11,461 bases of DNA from Gemmobacter sp. (GCA_030656535.1 JAUSPL010000047.1:1-11461); one strand, 5' to 3'. Positions 1-8,003 are shown, counted from the stretch's first letter. The notes: a model not told the origin generated them from the letters alone. Program-made: numbers and translations.

Positions 1-1
1 C

Positions 2-784
2 ATGCCATCGCTGGTTGGCATGGCCGACACGATCGCGCCGGAACGGCTGAGCCCTTCGGGACTGGCGGCGCCGGGGCAGCCCCTTGGTCGCGCCTTGGGG
101 CAAGAAGACATCGCGCGCACGATCCAAGCGTTTGCCGATGCGGCGTTACTGGCCCGCGACGCAGGCTTTGACGGGGTCGAAATCCACGCCGCGCACGGCT
201 ATTTGCCAGATCAGTTTTTCTGGGCCGCAACCAATCAGCGTCAGGATCGCTATGGCGGACCCCTGCGTGACCGCGCCCGGTTCGGAGCCGAGATCGTCGC
301 AGCCTGCAAGGCGAGGGTCGGCGACGACTTTCATGTTCAGATGCGGATATCCCAGTGGAAGCAGTCCGATTACGCGGCACGCGTGGCCCAGACGCCCGAA
401 GATCTGGCGGACTGGCTGCGTCCGTTGGTGCAGGCCGGGGTCGATATGTTTCATGTCTCGACCCGTCGATACTGGGATGCGGCCTTTCCGGGCCGAGCGC
501 CCACATTGGCGGGCTGGGTCCGACGTGTCACGGGCACGCCGGTGATGGCCGTGGGGTCCGTGACTTTGGACCGGGACTTCAAGGCGCCGGATGGCAAGCT
601 GCGCGCCGAGACTGTCCCCACACAGATCGCCAGCATTGAGGACGCGATCAGCGCGGGTGAGTTCGACATGATCGCCGTGGGCCGCGCGCTGCTGGCAAAC
701 CCGGACTGGCCACAAATCGTGGCCAGCGGCGCGCTGGACCGGATCAAGCCATTCGATCGCGCCTGTCTTGAAACATTGCACTGA
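2..784 (+). CDS. NADH:flavin oxidoreductase, Old Yellow Enzyme family (5' end outside window)
   Basis: This is the C-terminal two thirds of an FMN-dependent TIM-barrel reductase of the Old Yellow Enzyme family, which typically reduces activated C=C bonds with NAD(P)H. The reading frame is open from the first base, so the true start lies to the left; the methionine at base 2 is internal. In the visible 260 residues, GVEIHAAHGYLPDQF (residues 58-72) carries the paired histidines H62 and H65 that normally contact the substrate. It is followed by the family signature TNQRQDRYGG (77-86), a barrel strand MRIS (114-117), the phosphate-binding strand MAVGSV (182-187) and the closing IAVGRALLANPDWP (224-237). 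It ends soon after the barrel, so it lacks the extra FeS/FAD domains of the 2,4-dienoyl-CoA reductase and N-methylproline demethylase branches. The stop is 10 nt before the NIPSNAP start, so the two are probably co-transcribed. The substrate is unknown. Confidence 0.9.
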   Translation: MPSLVGMADTIAPERLSPSGLAAPGQPLGRALGQEDIARTIQAFADAALLARDAGFDGVEIHAAHGYLPDQFFWAATNQRQDRYGGPLRDRARFGAEIVAACKARVGDDFHVQMRISQWKQSDYAARVAQTPEDLADWLRPLVQAGVDMFHVSTRRYWDAAFPGRAPTLAGWVRRVTGTPVMAVGSVTLDRDFKAPDGKLRAETVPTQIASIEDAISAGEFDMIAVGRALLANPDWPQIVASGALDRIKPFDRACLETLH

Positions 785-794
785 AGGGCCCCTC

Positions 795-1109
795 ATGATC
801 GTCGAAGAGCGCAGCTATACATTCGACGCCGGCAAAGTCCCGGTGTTCATGGCGATTTACGAAGAAAAGGGCCGGGCGATCCAGACGTCGGTTCTGGGCC
901 GGATGCTGGGATACTTCACCTCGGATTTCGGGGTGCAGAACCAGACCGTCCATCTTTGGGGCTACGACAGCCTGGAGGACCGGCAACTTCGCCGCGACCG
1001 TCTGGCTGCGCTGCCGGACTGGCAGGCCTTCTTGCGCGAAGTCCTGCCGCTGATCCGTCAGCAAGAGGTGCGCATCCTGCGACCCACCGCGTTTTCACCA
1101 ATCCGATGA
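795..1109 (+). CDS. NIPSNAP family protein
   Basis: This encodes a small protein of 104 residues resembling the bacterial single-domain NIPSNAP family, a ferredoxin-like alpha/beta barrel fold whose biochemical role is generally unknown. Family-like features are the N-terminal strand beginning IVEERSYTF (2-10), a helix with YEEKGRAIQTSVLG (21-34), the central strand QTVHLWGYDSLEDR (49-62) and a terminal strand with EVRILRPTAFSPIR. An in-frame upstream ATG at 768 is rejected because it lies inside the OYE gene. The ATG at 795 has AAGGG about 7 nt upstream. NIPSNAP proteins often sit beside catabolic oxidoreductases and transporters, as here between an OYE and a Liv-type importer. An accessory or binding role in the same pathway is an inference. 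The stop codon overlaps an ATG (ATGA at 1106-1109) that opens only a 21-codon frame. Confidence 0.82.
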   Translation: MIVEERSYTFDAGKVPVFMAIYEEKGRAIQTSVLGRMLGYFTSDFGVQNQTVHLWGYDSLEDRQLRRDRLAALPDWQAFLREVLPLIRQQEVRILRPTAFSPIR

Positions 1110-1164
1110 CAGGGCCAAACGACATGTCCGCCAGCACAGACCACAGGCCCGAGGGGGAAACAGG

Positions 1165-2055
1165 ATGTTGATCCAGCAATTGCTGAATGGATTGGTCGTG
1201 GGCGGGGTCTATGCCCTGTTCGCGGTCGGCTTCAACCTTGTGTTCGGCATCCAGAGGTTGCTAAATCTGGCGCATGGCGCGATCTTCATGACCGGTGCCT
1301 TTGTTGCCTACTACACAGTTGCGGCGGGTTGGCCGCTGTGGGTCGGGTTCATTCTGGCCGCGATCGGATCAGGCGTTCTGGCGATGCTGATCGAGATCGT
1401 CTGTTTCCGTCGGCTGCGCAAATCAGGCGACGCGGAGTTCGGCGCGATCATTTCGTCGGTCGGGGCAAGCCTGGTCATCATGACCGTCTGGCAATGGATA
1501 TCAAAGACCCAGATCGTGCGGTTTCCGTTCGAAACGTTCCCGGTCATCATCTTCCGCTTTTGGGGGCTGCGGGTTTCGGCGCTGCAACTGTTCATGGCTG
1601 GGGCCGCGCTGGTGATTGTGGTGCTGATGGCGTGGTTCGTCTATCGGACATCCTTCGGGCGCCGTGTCAGGGCCGTCACCGGCAACGAAAAGGCCGCAAT
1701 GCTGGTGGGTGTGAACCCGAACCGGATCTACAATCAGACATACTTCCTGTCAGGGGCTCTGGCCGGTGCGTCCGGGGTTCTGGTCGGTCTGGCCTTCAAC
1801 AACATCAACTACATGATGGGTGAGCCTTACCTGATGTTCGGCTTTGTCATCATCATCCTGGGCGGCCTGGGCAGTATCCCCGGCGCGCTGCTTGCAAGTC
1901 TCATCTTTGGCATGGTCCAGACGCTGACCATCGCGTTCCTGCCGTCGGGGCTGACCAATGCTTTCATTTTCTTCGCCATGTTCCTGATCCTGCTGATCCG
2001 CCCGAATGGGCTGATGGGCAAGGAAGAGGCCGGCGCCCTGCGCGGGCGGAGGTAA
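1165..2055 (+). CDS. livH: Branched-chain amino acid-type ABC transporter permease LivH
   Basis: This is the first inner-membrane permease of a HAAT-family ABC importer (296 residues, usual for LivH). The hallmark N-terminal run is present: a first hydrophobic segment with GLVVGGVYALFAVGFNLVFG (9-28), then IQRLLNLAHGAIFMTGAF (29-46). Around eight hydrophobic segments follow. The cytoplasmic coupling loop that docks the ATPase is seen at about 165-189 (GRRVRAVTGNEKAAMLVGV), and a glycine-rich segment with IIILGGLGSIPGALLAS follows. The start at 1165 is supported by GAGGGGG at 1151-1157, 7 nt upstream. The gene lies 55 nt after NIPSNAP and 4 nt before livM, whose ribosome binding site (GGAGGT) covers the livH stop. 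It forms the heterodimeric channel with LivM. Whether the cargo is an amino acid or another small carboxylate or amide cannot be told from the permease. Confidence 0.95.
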   Translation: MLIQQLLNGLVVGGVYALFAVGFNLVFGIQRLLNLAHGAIFMTGAFVAYYTVAAGWPLWVGFILAAIGSGVLAMLIEIVCFRRLRKSGDAEFGAIISSVGASLVIMTVWQWISKTQIVRFPFETFPVIIFRFWGLRVSALQLFMAGAALVIVVLMAWFVYRTSFGRRVRAVTGNEKAAMLVGVNPNRIYNQTYFLSGALAGASGVLVGLAFNNINYMMGEPYLMFGFVIIILGGLGSIPGALLASLIFGMVQTLTIAFLPSGLTNAFIFFAMFLILLIRPNGLMGKEEAGALRGRR

Positions 2056-2059
2056 CCCC

Positions 2060-2944
2060 ATGTCCAACACCATTCTAGGCTATATCCCGCTGCTTGATCT
2101 GTTCTTTTTGCACCTTGGACTGGCGTTCAGTCAGTGGATCGTGCTGCGCGCGGGCGTGTTTTCGCTGGCCACAGTGGGGCTTGCCGCGATCGGCGCGTAC
2201 ACGGCGGGGATCATTGCGACCAAGACGGGGATTCCTGCGCCGCTTGGCCTGTTGGCTGGCGCGTTCACCGGGATGGCTGCGGCGCTGTTGCTGTCGTGGC
2301 CGTTGGCGCGGCTGCGCGGTGTCTATCAAGCCATCGCCACGGTCGCCTTTCTGCAGATCATCCTGTCCCTGAACATCTATTTCGAGGGGCTTACCGGCGG
2401 CGCGATGGGGTTGAACAGCATCCCGAAGTCGGTCGGAACGCTGACCTTGTTCGCGGCCACGGCGGGGACGGTCTATCTTATGGTTGCCATCACGCACAGT
2501 CGGATTGGCAGAGCCTTTGACGCCATCCGCCAGAACGAGGCGGTCGCTGCGTCGCTGGGGGTGTCAATCACCGGGCATCAGGCCCTGGCGTTTGCGATAT
2601 CGGGCGCGCTGGCCGGCCTTTTCGGGGCGCTTGAAGCCTATCATTCCTATGCGCTGGTTCCCACCCAGTTCGGGTTCCAATACCTGATTGCCATCATGTC
2701 CTATGTCGTATTGGGCGGGCGGAACACGGTTCTTGGTCCGATCGTCGGCACAGCAATCCTGATCCTTTTGCCAGAAATCGCCCGCCCCTTGGCCGAGGCC
2801 CGGATGCTGGTTTACGGGCTGCTGCTGATCCTTGTCATCAACTTCCTTCCCAAAGGTATCACCGACACGCTGGTCGATATGCTCAAGGCACGGAACCTGG
2901 CGCGACGCAAAGTGGCGGCCGAAACAGCCGAAACAAGGAGTTGA
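2060..2944 (+). CDS. livM: Branched-chain amino acid-type ABC transporter permease LivM
   Basis: This is the second permease of the importer (294 residues; this matches the shorter LivM forms rather than the longer enterobacterial protein). The early segment QWIVLRAGVFSLATVGLAAIGAYTAG is characteristic, as are the periplasmic motif GLTGGAMGLNSIP (110-122), the coupling loop GRAFDAIRQNEAVAASLGV (150-168) and the adjacent AFAISGALAGLFGAL. Strongly hydrophobic segments alternate with short loops throughout. The start is set by GGAGGT at 2048-2053 overlapping the livH stop, so translation is probably coupled. A basic C-terminal tail (KARNLARRKVAAETAETRS) is likely cytoplasmic. The stop is 3 nt before livG. 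Confidence 0.95.
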   Translation: MSNTILGYIPLLDLFFLHLGLAFSQWIVLRAGVFSLATVGLAAIGAYTAGIIATKTGIPAPLGLLAGAFTGMAAALLLSWPLARLRGVYQAIATVAFLQIILSLNIYFEGLTGGAMGLNSIPKSVGTLTLFAATAGTVYLMVAITHSRIGRAFDAIRQNEAVAASLGVSITGHQALAFAISGALAGLFGALEAYHSYALVPTQFGFQYLIAIMSYVVLGGRNTVLGPIVGTAILILLPEIARPLAEARMLVYGLLLILVINFLPKGITDTLVDMLKARNLARRKVAAETAETRS

Positions 2945-2947
2945 GCA

Positions 2948-3709
2948 ATGAGCCTTGAACTCAGGAACCTGAGCAAATCATTTGGCGGTGTCATCGCCTC
3001 GGCTGATGTGAACATCACCGTCCCGAGGGCGCGCGTCACCGGCCTGATCGGCCCGAACGGCGCAGGCAAGACGACGATCGTGAACATGATTACCGGGATG
3101 TTGGCGGTATCTTCGGGCACGATCACGGTTGGCGGACGTGACATCACACGCGCCAGCGCGGCCGAGATCAACCGTGCAGGCCTGGCCCGCACATTCCAGA
3201 ATATCCGCATATTGCCCGAAACCTCGGTTCTGGAAAACATACTGATCGGCTTTCATCGGCATGAAACCTGTTCGACGATTTCGGCGCTTCTGGGTCTGCC
3301 GTCATCGCGGCGTGAAACGCAGGACTTGCGCAACCGTGCACGCGGGCTGCTTGTCCGGTTCGGGATGGCCGCATTCGCCGACCATCCCGCCGGGGCGCTG
3401 TCCTATGGCCACCAGCGCAAGGTTGAGATGATGCGCGCCCTCGCGTCCGAGCCGGACTACATGCTTTTGGATGAACCCATTGCCGGCATGAATGACATGG
3501 AGGCAGAGGCTTTGGCGCAGGTCTTTGTCGAACTGGCGCAGGGCGGTATGGGTATCTTGTTGATCGAACACAACATCCGTTTCGTCACCCGCCTCTGCCA
3601 GGAAATTTATGTGCTGGATGGCGGACGGCTGATCGCACAGGGGCCGCCTGCTGTGGTGATGAAGGATCCCGCGGTGATCGCCGCCTATATCGGGGGCGAA
3701 CATGCTTGA
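2948..3709 (+). CDS. livG: Branched-chain amino acid-type ABC transporter ATP-binding protein LivG
   Basis: This is the first of two ATPase subunits that power the importer at the inner face of the membrane (253 residues, normal for LivG). Visible motifs in order are Walker A GPNGAGKT (35-42), Q-loop Gln84 in ARTFQN, ABC signature LSYGHQRK (151-158), Walker B YMLLDEP with catalytic Glu176, and switch His208 in LLIEHNIRFV. The signature reads YGHQ where YGQQ or SGGQ is common; this position varies in LivG proteins, so I do not read it as a defect. The start has AAGGAG (2935-2940) about 7 nt upstream, overlapping the end of livM. The last 8 nt overlap livF, which suggests coupled translation of the two ATPases. 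Confidence 0.95.
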   Translation: MSLELRNLSKSFGGVIASADVNITVPRARVTGLIGPNGAGKTTIVNMITGMLAVSSGTITVGGRDITRASAAEINRAGLARTFQNIRILPETSVLENILIGFHRHETCSTISALLGLPSSRRETQDLRNRARGLLVRFGMAAFADHPAGALSYGHQRKVEMMRALASEPDYMLLDEPIAGMNDMEAEALAQVFVELAQGGMGILLIEHNIRFVTRLCQEIYVLDGGRLIAQGPPAVVMKDPAVIAAYIGGEHA

Positions 3710-4415
3710 AATCGACCGGCTTGAAGTCCGCTACAGCGGCATTGAGGCTTTGCGCGGCGTATCCATGACCGTGAACTCCGGCGAGGTGGTGGCCATGATC
3801 GGCCCGAACGGGGCCGGCAAGTCGACCTTGTTGAATGCCATCAGTGGCATCGTGCCGGCCCACGCGGGGCACATCCGGCTTGATGGGCGTGAACTGACTG
3901 TCTTGCCGGCCTGGACTGTTTCCGCGATGGGCGTTCTGCATGTGCCCGAAGGCCGTCAGGTCTTTGCCGATCTGACAGTTCTGGAAAACCTGCAATTGGG
4001 CGAAACCTGCCTCAAGTCACGGCCACGCCGGACCACGTTGACAGACGTCTATGACCTGTTTCCGATCCTGCGCGAACGACAGGCCCAGCTTGCCGGGTCT
4101 TTGTCGGGCGGGCAGCAGCAAATGCTGGCGATCGGTCGCGCCTTGATGGGGTCGCCCGAAATCCTGTTGTTGGACGAACCCAGCCTCGGGTTGGCCCCGG
4201 TCATCATTGCGCAGGTCTTTGACGCGTTGCGTGCCCTGAGGGCCAGCGGTCTGACAATCCTGTTGATCGAGCAAAACGCCCACCTCGCACTGCAAGCCTC
4301 GGACAGGGCCTACATCATCGATCAGGGCCGTATCGTTCATTCAGGTGCCAGCGCCGATCTGGCGCAGGACGACAGCGTAATTGCACACTACCTCGGCGAT
4401 CTTGCCGGGGCCTGA
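3702..4415 (+). CDS. livF: Branched-chain amino acid-type ABC transporter ATP-binding protein LivF
   Basis: This is the second ATPase subunit (237 residues, normal for LivF), which pairs with LivG. The sequence shows Walker A GPNGAGKS (34-41), the LivF-type VPEGRQVF (81-88) in place of a plain Q-loop glutamine, signature LSGGQQQM (134-141), Walker B ILLLDEP (154-160) with Glu159, and IEQNAHLAL (189-197) at the switch region. The switch histidine is replaced by Gln191; EQNA is usual for LivF, so the asymmetry with LivG (His208) is a family trait. The ATG lies inside livG, preceded by a G-rich stretch. The stop is followed by a 30-nt gap containing the ribosome binding site of the binding-protein gene. 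Confidence 0.95.
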   Translation: MLEIDRLEVRYSGIEALRGVSMTVNSGEVVAMIGPNGAGKSTLLNAISGIVPAHAGHIRLDGRELTVLPAWTVSAMGVLHVPEGRQVFADLTVLENLQLGETCLKSRPRRTTLTDVYDLFPILRERQAQLAGSLSGGQQQMLAIGRALMGSPEILLLDEPSLGLAPVIIAQVFDALRALRASGLTILLIEQNAHLALQASDRAYIIDQGRIVHSGASADLAQDDSVIAHYLGDLAGA

Positions 4416-4445
4416 AATCTTGTTGAAAATCTGGGAGGAAAATCA

Positions 4446-5573
4446 ATGACGACAATCGGAAGACTGATGCAGACCGCCATGTATGTGGGGACTGCGCTTT
4501 GGGCGGGCATGGCCGCTGCGGATGAGGTCAAGGTGGCGGCGATCTTGTCGAGCACCGGCACCTATGCCTTTGTCGGTGTGCCGTTGATCAACGGCATGCG
4601 GATGGCGGACGAAGAGCTTGCAGCGTCGGGCGGATACGGTCCCCACACCCTGTCAATCTCTTGGGACGACAACCGGTCGGACCGGCAAGAGGCGATCACC
4701 CTGTTGCAGCGCCGCGTCACCAGCGACATGGTGGATATGGTGATCGGTCCGATCTCGACCGCTGAAAGCATGGCAGCCGGCCCGGTCGCGGTGGAACTGA
4801 AAGTTCCGCTGTTCACCACGGCGCAAAGCCCCGATGTGCTTGCCATCGGTGACTGGATCTTCAAATCGACCGAAACGCCGGACTCCTATATGGTGCCGGT
4901 GGCGGACTACATCGCCGATGCACTGAAGCCTGCAAACTGCTATCTGGTGTCGATCCAGGACAACGAAGGCTATGTCCGTCAAAAGAACGTGTTTCGTGAC
5001 CGCCTGATCGAGCGCGGCGTTGAAATCACGGGCGACGAGGCGATCCTCGCGGCGGATACGGATTTCACAGCGCTTTCGACCAAACTGGCCGATGCCGAGC
5101 CGGAATGTCTGTTCGTGACAGCGCCGCCGGAACAGGCCGCCAATATCATGATCCAGGCCCTTCAGGCCGGTCTGTCGCCCGATACGATCCGGGCTGGCGA
5201 TACCGGGCTGGGTTCGGCGAATTTCCTGACGGCCGCAGGCTCGGCGGGCGAGGGTGTTCTGTTTCCGGCCACGTTTGTGGCAACCCGTTCGGATGAAACC
5301 CGCGCCTTTACCGCAGCCTATCAAGCCAAATTCGGGGTTGCGCCGGATCATTGGGCCGCAACGGGCTATTCGATGATGGCGGTTCTGGCCAGCGCGCTGC
5401 GCAGCATCGAGGGCGATGTGACGCGCGAAAAGCTGCGTGATGCGATGGCTGCGACCAATCAGGTGCCGGTTGTCCTGGGTGGCGGAACGATCACCTTTGA
5501 CGAAAACCGTGTGCCGCATTTCGGCGGCGTCGTGATGCGCGTCCAGGACGGCCTTTGGGTCGAGGCAAAGTAA
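4446..5573 (+). CDS. Periplasmic substrate-binding protein of the Liv-type ABC transporter
   Basis: This is a type I periplasmic binding protein (LivJ/LivK-like, Peripla_BP_6 type) of 375 residues that would deliver the ligand to LivHM. Residues 1-25 look like a Sec signal peptide: Arg6, a hydrophobic core to about 22, and an AAA site with probable cleavage before Asp26. The mature protein starts with the family strand VKVAAILSSTGTYAFVG (28-44). Ligand-pocket regions typical of the family follow at GPISTAESMA (101-110) and LFTTAQSPD (122-130), with the second lobe at LVSIQDNEGYVRQ (167-179). Only two cysteines (165 and 221) are in the mature chain. GGGAGGAAAA about 5-12 nt upstream makes this the best ribosome binding site in the operon, consistent with high demand for this subunit. 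The ligand is not identifiable: related proteins bind amino acids, amides, urea or aromatic acids. Last gene of the operon. Confidence 0.93.
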   Translation: MTTIGRLMQTAMYVGTALWAGMAAADEVKVAAILSSTGTYAFVGVPLINGMRMADEELAASGGYGPHTLSISWDDNRSDRQEAITLLQRRVTSDMVDMVIGPISTAESMAAGPVAVELKVPLFTTAQSPDVLAIGDWIFKSTETPDSYMVPVADYIADALKPANCYLVSIQDNEGYVRQKNVFRDRLIERGVEITGDEAILAADTDFTALSTKLADAEPECLFVTAPPEQAANIMIQALQAGLSPDTIRAGDTGLGSANFLTAAGSAGEGVLFPATFVATRSDETRAFTAAYQAKFGVAPDHWAATGYSMMAVLASALRSIEGDVTREKLRDAMAATNQVPVVLGGGTITFDENRVPHFGGVVMRVQDGLWVEAK

Positions 5574-5591
5574 GCACCCCCTGGAAATGAC

Positions 5592-5620
5592 AAAGGGCGC
5601 CCGATTGGGCGCCCTTTTTT
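5592..5620 (+). terminator. Intrinsic terminator of the OYE-NIPSNAP-liv operon
   Basis: A perfect 11-bp stem, AAAGGGCGCCC (5592-5602) and GGGCGCCCTTT (5607-5617), closes a GATT loop and runs into a six-T tract (5615-5620). It begins 19 nt after the stop of the binding-protein gene. It lies between two convergent genes; on the - strand the hairpin has only three T residues after it, so it should act mainly on the + strand and weakly on the opposing operon. Confidence 0.92.
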
Positions 5621-5633
5621 CATGTCTGCAAGG

Positions 5634-6986
5634 TCAGTGCAGTTCGATTGCTTCGAAAGGTTCATCCGGGGGCGTCTGTGTCCCCATATAATCGCGGGTC
5701 AGCTTTTTGCCCATGCTGGCCAACCGCCAGCCGCTTATCGGCTTGCGGACGGGCAGCGGAGCCAGCGATTTTTCAACGCCGCCGATCATGACGCGCTTGA
5801 TGTTGTCCGTATTGCCCAGAATTGTGACGTCCTGCTCGACGGCCCCCGTCACGCAGATGATGTCAGCCTCGAACCCGGGGGCGATGGTGCCAACACGTCC
5901 TTCCATCCGCAAAGCCCGCGCGCCTTGCGAGGTGGCAGACCGGATCGCTTCCAGCGGCGAAAAGCCAAAGTATTTCACGAATACTTCCATTTCGCGGTAG
6001 TGCCAGTCCCCATAAGGGACCAGCGAAAACCCGGATTCGGATCCACACAAAATGGGCACGCCCGCTTTGTGGGCGATCTGGATCGTGTCGATGCTTTCCG
6101 TTATCTCGCGTTCGAACAGGCGGATCAGAGTGTCCGATGTGCCAAGTTTGGGTCCAAAGTCCACCATATTGGCCTGAAAGGTCAGGGCGGGCGCAATCGG
6201 GATCTTGCGGTCGATCACCTCGCGCAGGGCCGTTTCATCCATGGCCGTGGCGTGAAAGATCAGGTCGAACCCGGCCACGGCGGCACGGCGTGTGGCCTCG
6301 GCGCCGCGGCAATGGCCCATGACTGGGGTGTGCAGTTCGTGCGCGGTGTCGCAGATCAGCTTCAGCTCATCCAGCGTCCATACGCAGACCTCGCCCAAAT
6401 GGGCCATCCGGGGGACGACACCGGTGACATGCACCTTGATCCAGTCCGCGCCATGTTTGATCTGTCGCCGGATTTCGGCCACGATGTCGTCGCGGCCACT
6501 GACCACCTTGTAATACCCTGTGATCCCGGAGTCGCCGATCAGCGTGCCTGCCGTACCGCCAAGATTGTTGATCAGCGCATATGATCCGCAGGCCATGCGG
6601 GGCCCTTCAACGATGTTCGCGTCGATGGCATCCCGCAGGTCGATCATGTTTTCGAATGTGCTGTCGGGGTCCAGAACGCCGGTCACTCCGGCGCGCAAAA
6701 GTTTTCGCGCGTTGTAGGACGCGACCAGCGCCGAAAGGGCATTGCGCCGCTGGTGGAAGATTTCGGCGTTGGACGCGGCGTCATCAAAGGCCAGATGGCA
6801 ATGTGCGTCGATCAGCCCCGGCATGACCGTCTGCCCGGTGGCGTCGATGACCCGCGCGTCGGGTGCGTCGATTGTTTGGGCCACTTCGGCAACTTTGCCG
6901 TCGCGGATCAACACAGACGCCTTGCGCGGCGCAGCACCCGTGCCGTCGATGACGCTGCCATTCGCAATCAGGATTGTTTCGTCCAT
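5634..6986 (-). CDS. Metal-dependent amidohydrolase, imidazolonepropionase/Xaa-Pro dipeptidase-like
   Basis: This is a 450-residue amidohydrolase-superfamily enzyme expected to hydrolyse a C-N bond of an amide, lactam or peptide-like substrate in the cytoplasm. The small beta-sandwich is formed by both ends: N-terminal ILIANGSVIDGTG (5-17) and the end with APGFEADIICVTG (369-381). The metal-site landmarks of the TIM barrel are HxH at His62/His64 (GLIDAHCHLAF), Lys184 (WIKVHVTG, probably the bridging carboxylated lysine), His225 (MGHCRG) and His245 (IFHAT). At the position of the usual catalytic Asp (GTD) the sequence reads GSE, so Glu317 stands in its place. A tail of about 45 residues follows the sandwich. 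AGAGG 7 nt upstream supports the start. It is the last gene of the three-gene - strand operon, 18 nt after the Amidohydro_2 gene. The substrate is unknown. Confidence 0.88.
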   Translation of the reverse strand: MDETILIANGSVIDGTGAAPRKASVLIRDGKVAEVAQTIDAPDARVIDATGQTVMPGLIDAHCHLAFDDAASNAEIFHQRRNALSALVASYNARKLLRAGVTGVLDPDSTFENMIDLRDAIDANIVEGPRMACGSYALINNLGGTAGTLIGDSGITGYYKVVSGRDDIVAEIRRQIKHGADWIKVHVTGVVPRMAHLGEVCVWTLDELKLICDTAHELHTPVMGHCRGAEATRRAAVAGFDLIFHATAMDETALREVIDRKIPIAPALTFQANMVDFGPKLGTSDTLIRLFEREITESIDTIQIAHKAGVPILCGSESGFSLVPYGDWHYREMEVFVKYFGFSPLEAIRSATSQGARALRMEGRVGTIAPGFEADIICVTGAVEQDVTILGNTDNIKRVMIGGVEKSLAPLPVRKPISGWRLASMGKKLTRDYMGTQTPPDEPFEAIELH

Positions 6987-7004
6987 AGCAAACCTCTTTC
7001 TCGG

Positions 7005-8003
7005 TCAGAGCCGCAGTAGTTTACGCGCATTGTGGGCCAGTTTTGCGTCCGGCAGATGCGCCATACCCGCATCGGGGGCGTCCCAGCCCGCGAAGTTGGT
7101 GCCATAGACCAGCCGATCATCGCCGATGATGGAAACCAGCAGGTCCAGTGAGGCGTCGCGGTTCAAGTGGTTGTCGAACCACAGCCGGGAAAACCGTTCC
7201 TCCATCGCGCCATCAGCACGCAACGCTTCGGGGGCCCAAGGTCGTTTTTTCGCAGCGCGGGACATGCGGCCGAACAAATAGCCCGCAGATCCGCCGCCAT
7301 GGCTAAGACAGATATCAAGTGCCGGGTGTCGGTCCAGTACCCCGCCGAAGATCAACGTGCACACTGCCAGCACCTCTTGCGCGGCAAACCCCACGATCAC
7401 GTCAAGGTCGAACCGCTTCAGCGCGGGGTCGCCCGGTGGGCCGTCGATACCAGCCGGACCCGGGTGGATGAACAGCGGTACATTCAACGCCACGCAGGTT
7501 TCGTACAGGGCATCCATGGCCGGGCTGTCCAGAGGGTGCGGCGCGTCGGTGCCGATCAGGGCACCCAGAAAGCCAAGATCATTCACCGCCCTGCGCAGTT
7601 CGGCACAGGCGTCAGGAATGCTTTGCAATGGCAGTGCGGCAAGAGCGGCCAGTCGCGTCGGATGGGCTGCCACAACACGTGCCAAGGCGTCATTATGCGT
7701 TGTGCAAAATGCAATCGCCTGCGGCGCGGGGATGAAGTGGAACAGCGTCAGGGGATTGGGGGACAGGATCTGAAAATCGATTCCGGCGGCGTCCATGCGC
7801 TGAACCCGCAAGGCAGGGTCCATGAACGGACTGCCGACATAGCGCACCCCATCCAGTCGGTACGATCCGACGCGGAACCAAGGCACCCCGTCAGTCGATG
7901 CCCCGATTTCAGGTCCAAAGGTCCCGGCTGCGCCCATGGTTTCGGCCAGAACGGCATGGGCATGCACATCGATTACGCGGGCGGTGCTGGCGGGATGGGC
8001 CAT
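7005..8003 (-). CDS. Amidohydrolase family protein (Amidohydro_2, ACMSD-like)
   Basis: This is a 332-residue TIM-barrel metal enzyme of the group containing ACMSD, resorcylate decarboxylases and related hydrolases. Members either decarboxylate or hydrolyse ring-derived acids. Metal and active-site landmarks are HxH at His14/His16 (IDVHAHAV), His180 (PLFIHPGPAG) and His235 (CLSHGGGSAGY), with spacing much like ACMSD. The position of the conserved Asp is Asn303 (VYGTNFAGWD). The family segment LIFGGVLDRHPALDICLSH is present. I chose the ATG at 8003 because AAAAGGA lies 7 nt upstream and because family members start shortly before the DVHAH motif. An in-frame ATG at 8030 (9 residues longer, AGGA only 4 nt away) is the alternative. 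It is the middle gene of the operon, 41 nt (or 14 nt) after the reductase. Decarboxylase versus hydrolase cannot be decided from sequence. Confidence 0.85.
   Translation of the reverse strand: MAHPASTARVIDVHAHAVLAETMGAAGTFGPEIGASTDGVPWFRVGSYRLDGVRYVGSPFMDPALRVQRMDAAGIDFQILSPNPLTLFHFIPAPQAIAFCTTHNDALARVVAAHPTRLAALAALPLQSIPDACAELRRAVNDLGFLGALIGTDAPHPLDSPAMDALYETCVALNVPLFIHPGPAGIDGPPGDPALKRFDLDVIVGFAAQEVLAVCTLIFGGVLDRHPALDICLSHGGGSAGYLFGRMSRAAKKRPWAPEALRADGAMEERFSRLWFDNHLNRDASLDLLVSIIGDDRLVYGTNFAGWDAPDAGMAHLPDAKLAHNARKLLRL

Noticed and set aside
3852..3904. Possible concern that LivF lacks the switch histidine (Gln191) and is inactive.
   Set aside because: EQNA at this place is normal for LivF proteins; LivG carries the histidine. 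All other ATPase motifs are intact.
5622..6584. A 320-codon + strand frame opposite the amidohydrolase gene.
   Set aside because: It mirrors a clearly real gene with intact catalytic motifs; composition and lack of any family resemblance mark it as a shadow frame.
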